Assembly (NCBI RefSeq): GCF_003253745.1
Contig: NZ_MZXV01000080.1
Location: 62,001 to 126,000, forward strand
Length of the DNA stretch: 64,000 nt
Direction: 5' to 3'
Source of the DNA: Mesorhizobium kowhaii
Lineage (GTDB): Bacteria; Pseudomonadota; Alphaproteobacteria; Rhizobiales; Rhizobiaceae
The notes under the pieces are model-generated. The model ran no database searches, was not told the DNA's origin, and was given only the letters and a program-made list of their open reading frames with translations. This document shows positions 34,022 to 43,263 of the stretch, in pieces. Numbering within the stretch: the stretch's first letter is position 1; each line of letters starts with the position of its first letter. A program made the translations under genes and the position numbers.

Positions 34022-34264
34022 GTGTTCTCTCCGTTGAACTGACGCCGTTGGACGCCTGCGATCCGGTATCGTTTTCATGTGACAGCCAGATGAAAGCTTT
34101 GTGAAACCGGCTGCTCGCAGTGCGAAAAAGTAAACTCTTTTTAACCGGCTGTAGCAATCGCCTCGCGATTCTTTTTCCGGCTAACTAGTTTCTGCCTTGC
34201 CCGTTGTCCTCCCCCTTGTTTTTGTAGCCCCTTTTCAGATCAATTTCCTGCGCGGAAAAACGCC

Positions 34265-35437
34265 TCAGATCGTGCCGGCGATGGCGTTTTCGAGCAAGGT
34301 CAGCGCCGCCTTCTTGGTCAGCTTGACTGGGTTGCCGCCGGCGGTCGGATCGACCACCGCCATGTCGGCGATCAGGCCCTTGCGCTTCTTGTCCATGTCG
34401 AGCCCCTTGATCAGGCCGGGCAGCGCATGCGGCACCTTCAATTCCTTGCGCAGCTTGATGATCGCCTTGGCGAAGCCGTCGAAGCCGCCCCTGATGCCGC
34501 AATAGGCGGCGAGGCGCCCGATGCGCTCCTCGATGGAGTCCCGGTTGAAGGCCAGCACATAGGGCATGAAGACGGCATTGGTCATGCCGTGATGGGTGTC
34601 GTAGAGCGCGCCGATCGGATGCGACAGCGAGTGGATGGCGCCCAACCCCTTTTGGAAGGCGGTGGCGCCCATCGCGGCGGCGCTCATCATATGGGCGCGC
34701 GCGACGAGATCCTTGCCGTTGGCATAGGCCTTGGGCAGGTTCTCGAAGACAAGTCTGACACCTTCGACGGCGATGCCATCGGCCATCGGATGGTAACCCG
34801 GTGCGCAATAGGCCTCGAGGCAGTGGGCAAGCGCGTCCATGCCGGTGCCGGCGGTGATGAAGCCGGGCATGCCGACCGACAGTTCCGGATCGGCAATGAC
34901 GATAGAAGGCAACAATTTGGGATGGAAGATGACCTTCTTGGTGTGGGTCGCCTCATTGGTGATGACGCCGGCGCGGCCGACTTCCGATCCGGTACCGGCT
35001 GTGGTCGGCACCGCGATGATCGGCGCGATCACGTCGGAATTGGCGCGCGTCCACCAGTCGTCGACATCCTCGAAGTCCCACACCGGCCGCGTCTGGCCGG
35101 CCTGGAAGGCGATCAGCTTGCCGAGATCGAGCGCCGAGCCGCCGCCGAAGGCGATGACGCCGTCATGCTTGCCGTTCTTGAACACCGCGATGCCGGCGGT
35201 CAGATTGGACTCGACCGGGTTCGGCCTCACTTCGGAAAAGACGCCGTAAGGGACCTTGGCATCGTCGAGGATCTTTAGGGTCGAGGCGACGACTGGCAAT
35301 TTCGCCAGGCCGGGGTCGGTGACGAACAGCGGCCGCTTGATGCCGGTAGCCGCCAGAACCTCAGGCAGTTCCTTGATGCGCCCGACGCCGAAGCGGACAG
35401 TTGTGGGATAGTTCCATTTGGAGATGAGCTTGGACAT
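34265..35437 (-). CDS. Iron-containing alcohol dehydrogenase
   Basis: A 390-residue group III alcohol dehydrogenase. NAD-binding GGGSALDLGKLIAF and PTTAGTGSEVGR are intact. The metal ligands lie in DALAHCLEAYCAPGYHPMADG and GAIHSLSHPIGALYDTHHGM (two His). The usual product is an aldehyde from a primary alcohol, or the reverse. It follows the aldehyde dehydrogenase gene after 18 bases. The 243-base gap downstream (34022-34264) separates it from the importer operon and probably holds that operon's promoter. Confidence 0.92.
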   Translation of the reverse strand: MSKLISKWNYPTTVRFGVGRIKELPEVLAATGIKRPLFVTDPGLAKLPVVASTLKILDDAKVPYGVFSEVRPNPVESNLTAGIAVFKNGKHDGVIAFGGGSALDLGKLIAFQAGQTRPVWDFEDVDDWWTRANSDVIAPIIAVPTTAGTGSEVGRAGVITNEATHTKKVIFHPKLLPSIVIADPELSVGMPGFITAGTGMDALAHCLEAYCAPGYHPMADGIAVEGVRLVFENLPKAYANGKDLVARAHMMSAAAMGATAFQKGLGAIHSLSHPIGALYDTHHGMTNAVFMPYVLAFNRDSIEERIGRLAAYCGIRGGFDGFAKAIIKLRKELKVPHALPGLIKGLDMDKKRKGLIADMAVVDPTAGGNPVKLTKKAALTLLENAIAGTI

Positions 35438-35455
35438 TTTTTGTCTTTCGAAAAG

Positions 35456-36844
35456 TCAGATGGCTTCGCGCAGGTGGAAGGATTTTGGCCTGGTCAGATT
35501 GTCATAGCCGATGGCGGACAGACCAGCGCCCTTGCCGGTGTCCTTGACGCCGGTCCAGACCAGGGCCGGATCGAGATAATCGCAGCGGTTCATGAACACC
35601 GTGCCGGTCTCGACGCGGTTGCCGATCGCCACCGCATGCTCTGTATCACGCGTCCAGATCGAGGCGGTCAGCCCGTAAGGACTGTCGTTCATCAGCGCGA
35701 TCGCCTCTTCATCGTTGCGCACCTTCATGATGCCGACGATCGGCCCAAAACTCTCCTCGCGCATGACGCTCATCTGATGGTCGACTTGCGTCAGCACTTC
35801 CGGCGCCAGATAGGGCGAGCCGGCCTTGTCGTTGGCCACCTTCATGTTGATTTGCGCCACCGCGCCCTTGCGCAGCGCCTCGGCCTTCTGCTCGCGGATC
35901 AGGTCGGCGAAACGCGCCTGCGCCATCGGTCCCATCGTCGTCGCCTGGTCGAGCGGATTGCCGACGACGTAGTTCTTGGTCTCGGCGATGAAGCCCTCGA
36001 CGAATTCGTCATAGACCTTTTCGTGCACGTAAACGCGTTCGATGCCGCAACAGCACTGGCCGGAATTGTAGAAGGCGCCGTCGACCAGATTGGCGACCGC
36101 ATGATCCATCTTGGCGTCGGGCAGCACATAGGCCGGATCCTTGCCGCCAAGCTCGAGGCCGAGCGTCATGAAGGTTCCCGCGGCCGCCTTTTCGATGGCG
36201 CGGCCGCCACCGACAGAACCGGTGAAGTTGACGTGGTCGATCTTGCCCGAACCGAGCAACTTCTCGGTCTGTGCATGGTTGAGCACGACATTCTGGAACA
36301 CGCCCTTGGGCAGGCCCGCTCTGTCGAAAGCCTGTTGAAAACGCTCGCCGACCAGCAGCGTCTGCGCTGCATGCTTGAGGATGACGGCGTTGCCGGCCAT
36401 CAGCGCCGGCACGATGGTGTTGACCGCCGTGAGGTAGGGATAATTCCACGGCGCGATCACCATGACCACGCCGAGCGGATCCTTCTTCACATAGCGCCTG
36501 AAGCCGTCCTTCGGGTTGGAAGCCGGCATCGGCCGCAGCGCCGCCTCGGCGATCTCGACCATGTAGTTGGTGCGTTCCTTGACGCCGCCGAACTCGCCGC
36601 CATAGCGCACCGGGCGCCCCATCTGCCAGGCAATCTCCGGCACGATCTCGTCGGTCATCGCGACCAGCGCTTCCAGCATCACCAGCATGTACTTGCCGCG
36701 CTCGACGATCGGCGTCTCGGCCCATTTCTCTTGCGCCGCCTTGGCGCGTTCGATCGCGGCATTGATCGCCTGGTCCGTCGCCACGGGCCGCTCGGCATAG
36801 ATCGAGCCATCGATGGGGGATTTGAGTTTGACCGTCTCGGTCAT
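35456..36844 (-). CDS. Aldehyde dehydrogenase family protein
   Basis: A 462-residue NAD(P)-dependent enzyme, slightly short for the family. It contains APWNYPYLTAVNTIVPAL, FTGSVGGGRAIEKAA, the general base Glu in LGLELGGKDPAYV, and the catalytic Cys in NSGQCCCGIERVYV, a run of three Cys. FGPIVGIMKV follows. GAGGAC precedes the ATG. It is paired with the iron alcohol dehydrogenase and so should complete oxidation of a primary alcohol to the acid. It is separated from the ligase gene by an inverted-repeat element. Confidence 0.92.
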   Translation of the reverse strand: MTETVKLKSPIDGSIYAERPVATDQAINAAIERAKAAQEKWAETPIVERGKYMLVMLEALVAMTDEIVPEIAWQMGRPVRYGGEFGGVKERTNYMVEIAEAALRPMPASNPKDGFRRYVKKDPLGVVMVIAPWNYPYLTAVNTIVPALMAGNAVILKHAAQTLLVGERFQQAFDRAGLPKGVFQNVVLNHAQTEKLLGSGKIDHVNFTGSVGGGRAIEKAAAGTFMTLGLELGGKDPAYVLPDAKMDHAVANLVDGAFYNSGQCCCGIERVYVHEKVYDEFVEGFIAETKNYVVGNPLDQATTMGPMAQARFADLIREQKAEALRKGAVAQINMKVANDKAGSPYLAPEVLTQVDHQMSVMREESFGPIVGIMKVRNDEEAIALMNDSPYGLTASIWTRDTEHAVAIGNRVETGTVFMNRCDYLDPALVWTGVKDTGKGAGLSAIGYDNLTRPKSFHLREAI

Positions 36845-36882
36845 TTGTAAGTCCTCGCATTCTACAACAAAAATCTTATGGC

Positions 36883-37006
36883 TTGGCGCTGCCCCTCATC
36901 CTCCTGCCGGCACCTTCTTCGTATGGTGACGGGGAGAAGCTCTAGCATTGGCGCCCCCTCTTCGCGTTCTTCACACAGAGAGGGCAAGGGTGAGGGGCGG
37001 CGCCAA
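36883..37006. repeat. Inverted-repeat intergenic element (124 bp)
   Basis: TTGGCGCTGCCCCTCA at 36883-36898 faces TGAGGGGCGGCGCCAA at 36991-37006, 15 of 16 positions complementary. The inside has CCTGCCGGCACCTTCTTCG and GTGACGGGGAGAAG. These words resemble longer mosaic repeats I associate with Mesorhizobium genomes, of which this seems a shortened copy. No gene is encoded. Confidence 0.65.
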
Positions 37007-37021
37007 CGTTCGCGGGCTAGT

Positions 37022-38392
37022 TTAGTACCGCTCGAAGCCCCTGTGCAGTTCCCAATCCGTAATGCGGCGGTCGTATTCGAGCTGCTCCCACTTTGCGGTA
37101 TGCACATAATGTTCGAGCACATCCTCGCCGAGCGCCTGCTTCAGCATCTTCGACTTCACCAGCGTCTCGGTGGCGTCGCGCAGCGTCTTCGGGATCTCCG
37201 GCAAACGCGACGCCTGGTAGGCATCGCCGACGAAGGGCTTCTGCAGTTCGAGCTTCTCGTCGATGCCGGCAAGGCCGGCGGCGATCAGCGCCGCAAAGGC
37301 GAGATAGGGGTTGAGGTCGGCGCCGCCGATCCGGCATTCCATGCGGATGCCCTTGGTGCCCTCGCCGCACAGACGGAAGCCGGCGGTGCGGTTGTCCTCG
37401 CTCCACATGATCTTGGTCGGCGCAAAGGTGCCGGCCTGGAAGCGCTTGTAGGAGTTGATGTAGGGCGCCAGGAACCAGGTGAATTCCTTGGCGTACTTCA
37501 GCTGTCCCGCCGCCCATTGCTGGCCAAGCGTCGACAGCGTCCAGTCGGCCTTCTTGTCGAAGAACAGCGGCGTCTTGCCGTCGGCGCTCCACAGCGAATT
37601 GTGGATATGGCTGGAATTGCCGGCCAGCCCGTAATTGTACTTGGACATGAAGGAAATCGCCTTGCCTTCGGACTCGGCAATCTCCTTGGCGCCATTCTTC
37701 AGGATGACGTGGCGATCGGCCATGTCGAGCGCCTCGGCATAGCGCACATTGATCTCTTCCTGGCCTGGGCCCCACTCGCCCTTGGAATTCTCGATCGGGA
37801 TGCCGGCCGCTTCCATCTCGTTGCGAAGCCGGCGCATGACGCCTTCTTCCTTGGTGGTGATGCCGATCTGATAGTCGCCGATATAGGGCGAGGCGGTATC
37901 GAGACCCTGCCAGTGTTTCTTGCGGGCGGAATCGTAGGTCTCGTTGAACAGATAGAACTCGAGCTCGGAAGCGAAATAGCCGATATAGCCGCGCTCCGTC
38001 AGCCGCTTGACCTGCTTCTTCAGGATGGCGCGCGGCGAATGCGGCAGGTCGTCATGGGTGTGGTGATCGAGCACGTCGCAGATCACCAGCGCCGTCTTCT
38101 CCAGCCACGGAATGCGCCGCAGCGTCGCCAGATCCGGCTTCATGACGAAATCGCCATAGCCCTTCGACCAGCTCGCCGCCTTGTAGCCGGGCACCGGCTC
38201 CATATCGATATCGGCGGCCAAGAGATAGTTACAGCCGTGCGTCTCGTCATGCGCGGAATCGACGAAATACTGCGCCAGGAACCGTTTTCCCGCGAGCCGG
38301 CCCTGCATGTCGACGATGCAGGCCAGCACCGTGTCGATCTCGCCGCTGGAGACCGCTTTCTTCAACTGATCGAACGAGAAATTTCCGGCCAT
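37022..38392 (-). CDS. Glutamine synthetase family ligase (gamma-glutamyl-amine synthetase type)
   Basis: A 456-residue ATP-dependent ligase of the glutamine synthetase fold. It resembles PuuA/GlnA3/IpuC-type enzymes, which attach glutamate to amines. Catalytic blocks are SELEFYLFNETYDSARKKHW, EWGPGQEEINVRY (metal Glu residues), SHIHNSLW (ATP-site His), NSYKRF and NRTAGFRLCGEGTKGIRMECRIGG cut by the usual Arg. The short N-terminal domain and lack of an adenylylation loop argue against GlnA. With a permease, alcohol and aldehyde dehydrogenases and an amidohydrolase around it, gamma-glutamylation of an amine is the best guess. Confidence 0.88.
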   Translation of the reverse strand: MAGNFSFDQLKKAVSSGEIDTVLACIVDMQGRLAGKRFLAQYFVDSAHDETHGCNYLLAADIDMEPVPGYKAASWSKGYGDFVMKPDLATLRRIPWLEKTALVICDVLDHHTHDDLPHSPRAILKKQVKRLTERGYIGYFASELEFYLFNETYDSARKKHWQGLDTASPYIGDYQIGITTKEEGVMRRLRNEMEAAGIPIENSKGEWGPGQEEINVRYAEALDMADRHVILKNGAKEIAESEGKAISFMSKYNYGLAGNSSHIHNSLWSADGKTPLFFDKKADWTLSTLGQQWAAGQLKYAKEFTWFLAPYINSYKRFQAGTFAPTKIMWSEDNRTAGFRLCGEGTKGIRMECRIGGADLNPYLAFAALIAAGLAGIDEKLELQKPFVGDAYQASRLPEIPKTLRDATETLVKSKMLKQALGEDVLEHYVHTAKWEQLEYDRRITDWELHRGFERY

Positions 38393-38430
38393 TCCTTTGG
38401 CACTCCAGCGCTTGAGCTTTGAATGAGTTT

Positions 38431-38465
38431 CAACAAAACCATGGCCGGCACGATGCCGGCCATGG
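38431..38465 (-). terminator. Terminator after the APC permease gene
   Basis: CCATGGCCGGCA at 38439-38450 pairs perfectly with TGCCGGCCATGG at 38454-38465. On the minus strand a TTTTGTT tract follows. It lies between the permease stop and the ligase start, so it probably attenuates read-through into the ligase gene. Confidence 0.75.
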
Positions 38466-38480
38466 CCATGATGGTGGATA

Positions 38481-40043
38481 TCAGTGGCCGGTCTCGCCGA
38501 CGGCCAGCTCGGCAGCCGCGATGGCAGCCTTGCGCTTGGCGATCTGATCGCCGATCGGCGGACCCTGGAAGCGGCGGTTCTCGAAACCGAACCAAAGCAC
38601 GGCGGTCAGCACGATGAAGCCAATGGTGATGTAAAGCACCTTGTCGTTCGGCGGCTGGATGGCGATGTAGAAGATGATCACCATGCCGACAACCGACAGG
38701 ACGCAAAACAGCTTGAACAGCCCGGCGCCGAGATTCCAAGGACCCGGAGTTGGCCATTTCGCCGTTCCGAAAGTCATCATGCCGAGCACGATCGGAATGG
38801 TGAACGACAGGAACAGGAACACCAGCGTCGAATTGACGACGATGGTGTAGATGTTGGTGCCGCCGATCGAGATGAACTGGGCAAGAAAGACATAGATGAT
38901 CTCGAGGATCGCGGCGGTCCAGATGGCGTTGACCGGCGTGCGCCAGCTTGGGCTGACCTTGGCGAGCGAGGCTGAGCCGACCGGCATGCCGCCGTCACGC
39001 GAGAAGGCAAACAACATGCGCGAGGCCGAGGTCACCGTGGCGAGACCGCAGAGGAACTGCGAGATCAGGATCGCCAGGTAAAGCAGCTCTTTCAGCCAGA
39101 CCGGCAGGATCGCATCCATAGTCGAGAAGAACACGCTCCAGCCCTGCTTGGCGCCGGCAGCCAGGTCCGGGATCGCCAGAACGATTGCGCACAGCATCAC
39201 CCAGCCGATCAGCGAAGACCAGAGCACGGACGAAACGATCGCCTGCGGCACCGAGTGTGCTGCCTTCTCTGTCTCTTCGGAGGTGTGCGCCGACGCGTCG
39301 TAGCCGGTGATGGTGTAGACGGGCAGAAGCAGGCAGAGCAGGAACAGATAGCTCATGGAATCCGACTGCGGGAAGACACCGCCACCCGCATCACCCGAAT
39401 AGTTGGTGAACGTCCACAGCCGCGTGATATCGATCGCCGGCGCAAAAACCAGGCAAGCCACGATCAGGACCGCCGTCGCGCCCAGGATGAGGAAGCCCGA
39501 AGCATCCGTCAGCATGGCCGTGAGCTTGATGCCGAAGTGATTGAGCACCGCCTGAAGAATGGTGATGATGGTGACGAACCCGACGATTTCGCCTGGCGTC
39601 CCCGTAATGCCGAAAGCCCCGCCGAAAGTACCGACGAAGAAGAAAGCCGTGCCGATGTTGATGGCGCCGAGCACGGTGATCAAGCCCAACAGGTTGAGCC
39701 AGGCCGTCAGCCAGCCGGTGAAGCGGTTGCCGAGGATCGAAGACCAGTGATAGAGGCCGCCGGCGGTCGGGAATGCCGAGGCGATCTGCGCCATGGCAAG
39801 AGCGAAAAACCCTGAAACGCAGCAGCCGACGATCCAGCCGATACCCGCGCCCGCGCCGCCGATCGACGACGTCGCCTGCGCGAAGGAGTTGATGCCGCCC
39901 GAAAGGATGCAGATGATCGAGAACGAGATCGCGAAATTCGAGAAGCGGCTCATGCTTCGCGACAATTCCTGGGCATAGCCCATGCCATGGAGAACCTTCA
40001 GGTCCTCCGTCTTGTCTACGTCTGTATAACCCGGTGCTGCCAT
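38481..40043 (-). CDS. APC-family amino acid/amine permease
   Basis: A 520-residue inner-membrane permease with about 12 helices. The N-terminal block MSRFSNFAISFSIICILSGG and AFPTAGGLYHWSSILGNRF are typical of the amino acid/choline transporter branch (UGA4/BAT1-like) carrying GABA, choline or amines. Later blocks are ITGYDASAHTSEETEKA and ATVTSASRMLFAFSRDGGMP. AGGGGAAA precedes the ATG. It lies just downstream of the amidohydrolase gene (21 bases) and is probably the entry route for the substrate of the ligase. Confidence 0.9.
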   Translation of the reverse strand: MAAPGYTDVDKTEDLKVLHGMGYAQELSRSMSRFSNFAISFSIICILSGGINSFAQATSSIGGAGAGIGWIVGCCVSGFFALAMAQIASAFPTAGGLYHWSSILGNRFTGWLTAWLNLLGLITVLGAINIGTAFFFVGTFGGAFGITGTPGEIVGFVTIITILQAVLNHFGIKLTAMLTDASGFLILGATAVLIVACLVFAPAIDITRLWTFTNYSGDAGGGVFPQSDSMSYLFLLCLLLPVYTITGYDASAHTSEETEKAAHSVPQAIVSSVLWSSLIGWVMLCAIVLAIPDLAAGAKQGWSVFFSTMDAILPVWLKELLYLAILISQFLCGLATVTSASRMLFAFSRDGGMPVGSASLAKVSPSWRTPVNAIWTAAILEIIYVFLAQFISIGGTNIYTIVVNSTLVFLFLSFTIPIVLGMMTFGTAKWPTPGPWNLGAGLFKLFCVLSVVGMVIIFYIAIQPPNDKVLYITIGFIVLTAVLWFGFENRRFQGPPIGDQIAKRKAAIAAAELAVGETGH

Positions 40044-40064
40044 TTTGATTTCCCCTGTTGGTTC

Positions 40065-40883
40065 TTAGCTGGCCGATTGAACTGACTTGCCGACTGCGCT
40101 TGTTCGAGAGCCCTTGGCCTCCTCTGGCTCCAGATCCGAAAAAATGCCCGTGAGCAGATCCGCCCATTTCCGCTGCCCGGTCTCGCCGGCGATTTCGTCG
40201 TTGCGGATTTCGATCATCGCACACGGCAGGCCGCGCGAACGCGCGTGGCGTTCCAGCGTGAAATAGACGCGGTCGGCCGGCGAATAGGGCTCGTTGACGC
40301 CGACGGTGACGCCGGCAAGCCGCTTCAGCGCGCCAATCAGCGGTGACGCCAGCCGGCGGTCCTCGTCATGGATGATGCCGATATGCCAGGGCCGGTTGCG
40401 GCCCTTGTAGACCGGCGTGAAGGAATGCACGGAAACCAGGCGGGTTTCCTGCCCGCGCGCCAGCCTGTCGTCGACAATCTGCTCGATGGCGGCATGAAAC
40501 GGCTGCCACGACAGCGCGACGCGCGCCGCGCGCTGCTTGTCCGACAGGCCGGCATTGCCGGGTATCGCCGTGGTCTCACTGACCGGCGGCACCAGATCGG
40601 GCGCATCGAGCGGCCGGTTGCAGTCAATGACGAGGCGCGAAATGCGGGTTTCGACCAGCGTCGCGTCAAGCGCCTCGGCCATGCGGCGGGCAACCGGCAG
40701 CGCGCCGGGATCCCAGGCGATGTGGCGGGACAGGTCCTCGGCGGCAAGGCCGAGCGTGCCGAACTCGGCCGGCAGGAAATTCGAGGCGTGATCGCAGGTC
40801 AGCACGAAAGGGCTCGATCCGCCGGGGTTGGTCACCCCCACGGTATCAGACGATGCAAGGCTGGCGGGCCGTGCTTTCTCCAT
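40065..40883 (-). CDS. N-formylglutamate amidohydrolase family protein (second copy)
   Basis: A 272-residue zinc amidohydrolase. Motifs are LTCDHASNFLPAEFG (metal-binding Asp-His), HIAWDPGALPVARRMAEAL, LVIDCNRP, LVSVHSFTPVY and GVNEPYSPADRVYFTLERHA. It differs strongly from the copy at 7158 and belongs to the short branch of the family. In this cluster it could hydrolyse a gamma-glutamyl amide rather than formylglutamate, which is inference. First gene of the minus-strand cluster, divergent from an RpiR regulator. Confidence 0.85.
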   Translation of the reverse strand: MEKARPASLASSDTVGVTNPGGSSPFVLTCDHASNFLPAEFGTLGLAAEDLSRHIAWDPGALPVARRMAEALDATLVETRISRLVIDCNRPLDAPDLVPPVSETTAIPGNAGLSDKQRAARVALSWQPFHAAIEQIVDDRLARGQETRLVSVHSFTPVYKGRNRPWHIGIIHDEDRRLASPLIGALKRLAGVTVGVNEPYSPADRVYFTLERHARSRGLPCAMIEIRNDEIAGETGQRKWADLLTGIFSDLEPEEAKGSRTSAVGKSVQSAS

Positions 40884-41119
40884 AGTCTGCCGTCCCCGGG
40901 GAGCGCTGTATCGTATGTTACGTATTTTGCCTCATTGCGTCCCTGTGGATGATTTCATACAGTTTATCCGGCTTTGTCAAATACGATTTCGGAAAAGACG
41001 GTGGACCGGGCCGAAGCATTTTGCAGCCAAGTGGAATCACTTGGCGTCGCAGAAATGCGGCCAAGACAAACAGACGGAGCGGGATGGGTCCACCATCCCG
41101 CTCCAGGGGTGGGGAAAAG

Positions 41120-41947
41120 ATGATTTCCAGCATTGCCGAACTGATTGCCGACCGCATCGGCACGATGCCGGCCAGCGAACGGCGCGCAGCCCAGACTCTG
41201 ATCGCCAGTTATCCGATGATCGGCCTCAAGACGGTTGCCGAATTCTCGGCCGCGGCCGGCGTCTCTTCGCCGACGATCCTGCGCTTCGTTGCCCGGCTCG
41301 GCTTCCAGAACTATCCCGAATTCCAGTCGAGCCTGCAGGACGAACTGGCAGCGCAGCTGCAATCGCCGGCGATAAGGACGCTCAACCCGCCCTCGCCCGG
41401 CGGCGGCACCGCGTCACCGATGCTGGAAGCGACGCTCGACAATATGCGCGAGACATTCAGGCACCTGTCCGACAAACAGCTTGCCGACATCGCCGCCCGC
41501 CTCGCCGACCGGCGCGGCAAGACCTTCCTGATCGGCGGCCGCTTCACCGATCCGCTGGCGCGGTACATGGCCGCCCACCTCGCCATCATCCAGCCCGATG
41601 TCTTTCACCTCGCCGGCCAGGAAAGCATGTGGCGCGACAGGCTGATCGACATGGGCAAGCGCGACGTGCTCGTGATCTTCGACATCAGGCGCTACCAGGA
41701 CAGCCTCCTCCGCTTCGCCGAGAAGGCACATCAGCGCGGCGTGCAGATCGTGCTCTTCACCGACCAGTGGCTGTCGCCGATCGCCCGCTTCGCCCGCCAT
41801 GTCATTGCCGGACGTACCGCAGTGCCGTCGGCGTGGGATTCTTCGGCAGCCCTTTTCGTCGTCGCCGAAACACTGATCGGCGCCGTCACAAGGCAACTGG
41901 AAGCAGAAGGCGCCAAACGCATCCGCGAGATGGAAGGCCTGCGTTAG
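41120..41947 (+). CDS. RpiR/MurR-family transcriptional regulator
   Basis: A 275-residue regulator. The N-terminal helix-turn-helix (TVAEFSAAAGVSSPTILRFVAR, about residues 38-60) is followed by a SIS domain for phospho-sugar or related ligands (about 120-250; KTFLIGGRFTDPLARYMAAHL, DVLVIFDIRRYQDSLLRFAE). The SIS core lacks some of the usual Ser/Thr phosphate contacts (FDIRRY in place of the common S-x-S-G), so the ligand may not be a sugar phosphate. It diverges from the amidohydrolase gene and probably controls that cluster. The 236-base gap has GTATGTTACGTATTTTG and CAAATACGAT, a possible inverted operator pair. Confidence 0.88.
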   Translation: MISSIAELIADRIGTMPASERRAAQTLIASYPMIGLKTVAEFSAAAGVSSPTILRFVARLGFQNYPEFQSSLQDELAAQLQSPAIRTLNPPSPGGGTASPMLEATLDNMRETFRHLSDKQLADIAARLADRRGKTFLIGGRFTDPLARYMAAHLAIIQPDVFHLAGQESMWRDRLIDMGKRDVLVIFDIRRYQDSLLRFAEKAHQRGVQIVLFTDQWLSPIARFARHVIAGRTAVPSAWDSSAALFVVAETLIGAVTRQLEAEGAKRIREMEGLR

Positions 41948-42105
41948 GCCGTCAACGTAACGCATATTTAATGTGCGCAGACACTGGAGAGTTGTCATAA
42001 AGACGCGATATCGGGGTGGCCTCTTGCCTTAGAATAGCCTCGCTGCGTCTGCTTCATTTCGGGAAACCGGTAGACGGAAGGATCGTTTTGCCAACCGGAG
42101 TGCCG

Positions 42106-43263
42106 ATGGCCGCCTGGAAACAAATACTTTTCGCGCTAGTGGTGCTGGTCGTGGCGGCAGCCGCCTGGCTGCGCTTTTTTCCGGGCGCACCGGACGTACT
42201 GGCACGCTGGGGGATAGACTGGGTTTATGTGGCAACGCGCCCGGCTGAAACCGGTGCTGCCAAGCAGGCAAACGTCGGCAATGGCGGCAACCGGCGGGTG
42301 AACGTGGTCGCCCTGGCCGCCACTTCGGCTGTTATCAACGATCGCCTGCAGGCGATCGGCACCGGCCGTGCCAATGCCTCGGTGACCGTCAATCCCTACA
42401 GCTCCGGCCGCCTTGCCGAACTGTTGGTCGAATCCGGCACCCGCGTCGAAAAGGGGCAAATCATTGCTACCCTCGATTCCGAGACCGAGGTGATCGCGCA
42501 GGATCGTGCCAAGCTCGTTTTACAGGACTCGCAGAACAAGCTCGACCGGGTGAAATCGCTGCGGGCTTCCAACGCCGCGACACCGGTCGCCGTCGCCGAT
42601 GCCGAAGTGGTGCTGGCGGTCGCCAAACTGGTCCTTCGCGATGCCGAACTTGCCCTGCAGCGCCGCTCTATCATCGCGCCGATCGCCGGCACCGTCGGCA
42701 TCCTGCCGATCGCCGCCGGCAATTATGTGACCAACCAGTCGGCGATCGCCACGCTCGACGACCGTTCCAGCATCCTGGTCGATTTCCTCGTGCCCGAGCG
42801 CTTTGCAGCCGCCGTCAAGGTCGGCGCGCAATTGACGGCGACGCCGATCGCCAATCCCAGCAATGCCTATACCGGCACGGTTTCGGCCATCGACAACCAC
42901 ATCGACGAAAAGAGTCGCACCCTTCAGGTCAAGGCCAAGATCGCCAACCCAGCCGATTCGCTGCGTGCCGGCATGTCGTTCGGCATCATCATGAAGTTCC
43001 CCGGCGAGACCTATCCGGCGGTCAGCCCGCTGGCGATCCTCTGGGGCTCGGACGGCGCTTATGTCTGGCAAATCGAGGACGGCAAGGCCAAGCGGGTCCC
43101 GGTGCGCATCATCCAGCGCAACTCCGAGACCGTGCTGATCGACGCGGAGATCGACAGCGGCGACATGGTGGTGACCGAAGGCACCCAGAGCGTCAGCGAG
43201 GGCGGTGCGGTGCGCAACGCCGGCGAAGAGCAACGCGCCGCGGACGCCGCCGAAGGCTCATGA
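42106..43263 (+). CDS. RND efflux membrane fusion protein
   Basis: A 385-residue periplasmic adaptor anchored by one N-terminal helix (ILFALVVLVVAAAAWLRF). It has the barrel-sandwich hybrid (NPYSSGRLAELLVESGTRVEKG), an alpha-hairpin (residues about 130-190), IIAPIAGTVGILPIAAGNYV and a beta-barrel with SRTLQVKAKIANPADSLRAGM. It links the RND pump to an outer-membrane channel, which is not encoded here. ATG 42106 has GGAG six bases upstream; in-frame GTG and TTG codons lie just before it. The stop overlaps the pump start (ATGA). Confidence 0.92.
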   Translation: MAAWKQILFALVVLVVAAAAWLRFFPGAPDVLARWGIDWVYVATRPAETGAAKQANVGNGGNRRVNVVALAATSAVINDRLQAIGTGRANASVTVNPYSSGRLAELLVESGTRVEKGQIIATLDSETEVIAQDRAKLVLQDSQNKLDRVKSLRASNAATPVAVADAEVVLAVAKLVLRDAELALQRRSIIAPIAGTVGILPIAAGNYVTNQSAIATLDDRSSILVDFLVPERFAAAVKVGAQLTATPIANPSNAYTGTVSAIDNHIDEKSRTLQVKAKIANPADSLRAGMSFGIIMKFPGETYPAVSPLAILWGSDGAYVWQIEDGKAKRVPVRIIQRNSETVLIDAEIDSGDMVVTEGTQSVSEGGAVRNAGEEQRAADAAEGS

